From assembly GCA_963753135.1 (NCBI GenBank), contig CAVWBA010000017.1:186001-250000 (forward strand): a stretch of DNA of 64,000 nucleotides, in the 5' to 3' direction. The notes below the pieces were generated by a model. That model made no database searches, had not been told where the DNA came from, and worked only from the letters and a program-made list of their open reading frames with translations. This document shows, piece by piece, positions 63,352-64,000 of the stretch. The stretch's first letter is position 1. The number at the start of each line of letters is the position of its first letter. The position numbers and the translations under genes were made by a program. Source of the DNA: Roseiarcus sp963753135 (lineage in GTDB: Bacteria > Pseudomonadota > Alphaproteobacteria > Rhizobiales > Beijerinckiaceae).

Positions 63352-64000
63352 GTCAGCACCGCTCTTCCAACCACCGGCGTCGAGGGTTCCGCCATGTCGC
63401 GCGGCTGCATCGGCCCGGCGAGGAAGGCCTTGCGGCCGGCTTCGACGCCCAAGCCGAAGGCGCGCGCCATCGCCACAGGATCGCCCGCCTTGGCGACGGC
63501 GGTATTGAGCAGCACGCCGTCGTAGCCGAGCTCCATCGCGGCCGCCGCATGCGACGGCAGGCCGACGCCGGCGTCGACGATCAGCGGAACATCTGGAAAG
63601 TGAGCGCGCATCGCCCTCAAGCCGAACACATTGTTGAGCCCTTTGCCGGAGCCGATCGGCGCGCCCCAGGGCATCAGCACTTTGCATCCGGCTTCGATCA
63701 GCCGCTCGGCGACGACGAGATCCTCGGTCGTATAGGGGAAGACTTCGAAGCCGTCGCTGACAAGAATCCGCGCGGCCTCGACGAGGCCAAACACGTCAGG
63801 CTGCAGCGTGTCGGCTTCGCCGATCACTTCGAGCTTGACCCAGGGCGCGCCGAAAACTTCGCGCGCCATCTCAGCCGTCGTCACCGCCTCTTTCACGCTA
63901 TGGCAGCCGGCGGTGTTCGGCAGCACGCGGGCGCCGATGTCGCGGATCAGCCGCCAGAAATCCTGCCCCTCCTTGAGGCGGGCCGACTCGCGCCTGAGCG
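63348..64000 (-). CDS. thiG: Thiazole synthase, 5' end outside window
   Basis: Forms the thiazole phosphate of thiamine from DXP, dehydroglycine and ThiS-thiocarboxylate. The visible part (about 217 residues) runs from LRRESARLKEGQDFWRLIRD through GARVLPNTAGCHSVKEAVTT, WVKLEVIGEADTLQPDV, CKVLMPWGAPIGSGKG and VDAGVGLPSHAAAAMELGYD to the C-terminus; the start lies beyond base 64000. Its stop overlaps the thiE start (GTGA), giving the order thiG-thiE-thiD on one transcript. Confidence 0.93.
   Translation of the reverse strand, partial: LRRESARLKEGQDFWRLIRDIGARVLPNTAGCHSVKEAVTTAEMAREVFGAPWVKLEVIGEADTLQPDVFGLVEAARILVSDGFEVFPYTTEDLVVAERLIEAGCKVLMPWGAPIGSGKGLNNVFGLRAMRAHFPDVPLIVDAGVGLPSHAAAAMELGYDGVLLNTAVAKAGDPVAMARAFGLGVEAGRKAFLAGPMQPRDMAEPSTPVVGRAVLT

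Overview
The window comes from a GC-rich alphaproteobacterium, most likely of the order Hyphomicrobiales (Rhizobiales) and perhaps from the Methylocystaceae/Beijerinckiaceae side. This is inferred from gene content: an LdtR/LdtP pair, an Ada gene next to a 2OG-Fe(II) oxygenase, FecR-CHASE2-cyclase, and the ribosomal operon layout. No 16S gene is present to confirm it. No tRNA, rRNA or CRISPR array was recognised.

Layout. Bases 1-6700 hold a di-heme peroxidase with a cytochrome b, a TIM-barrel protein, gltX, a PsiE-like protein and a FecR/CHASE2-cyclase pair. Bases 7100-9900 hold ldtP-ldtR and a small membrane protein. Bases 9850-27400 are the minus-strand str-S10-spc superoperon (rpsL to secY-adk). 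Two further genes are chained onto adk by 4-base overlaps, where rpsM-rpsK-rpoA-rplQ would be expected. A PDZ/S41 peptidase (27580) separates this from rplJ-rplL-rpoB-rpoC (29071-38797); rplK-rplA are absent upstream of rplJ. Bases 39160-57100 are accessory: a PEP-CTERM protein, a Tat peptide gene interrupted by an amber codon, a glycosyltransferase plus a GDP-D-glycero-D-manno-heptose cluster (GmhA, an epimerase, an HddC-GmhB-P-loop fusion, HddA), an alcohol dehydrogenase, an enolase-superfamily enzyme, a DODA-type dioxygenase, a 2OG-Fe(II) oxygenase with Ada, and a LysR/bile-acid-symporter pair. Bases 57170-64000 hold a LysE-type exporter, mutS, a periplasmic protein with a duplicated domain, and thiG-thiE-thiD.

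Sequence quality matters here. At least 18 genes or gene parts are broken by single-base frameshifts, including essential single-copy genes (gltX, secY, rpsH). About half of the breaks sit exactly on a GANTC site read as six bases (GAACTC/GAGTTC, GAATTC, GAAGTC), or the reverse. GANTC is the CcrM methylation motif of Alphaproteobacteria, so these look like methylation-linked base-calling errors, not pseudogenes. Frameshifted genes are therefore annotated across their full span.

The most interesting biological signals are the three-domain heptose enzyme within a compact sugar-nucleotide cluster, palindromic repeat elements embedded inside the coding regions of thiD and thiE, the lysine-rich N-terminal extension of ribosomal protein L5, the rearranged ribosomal operon borders, and the small Trp/Arg/Cys-rich Tat-exported peptide split by a TAG codon.
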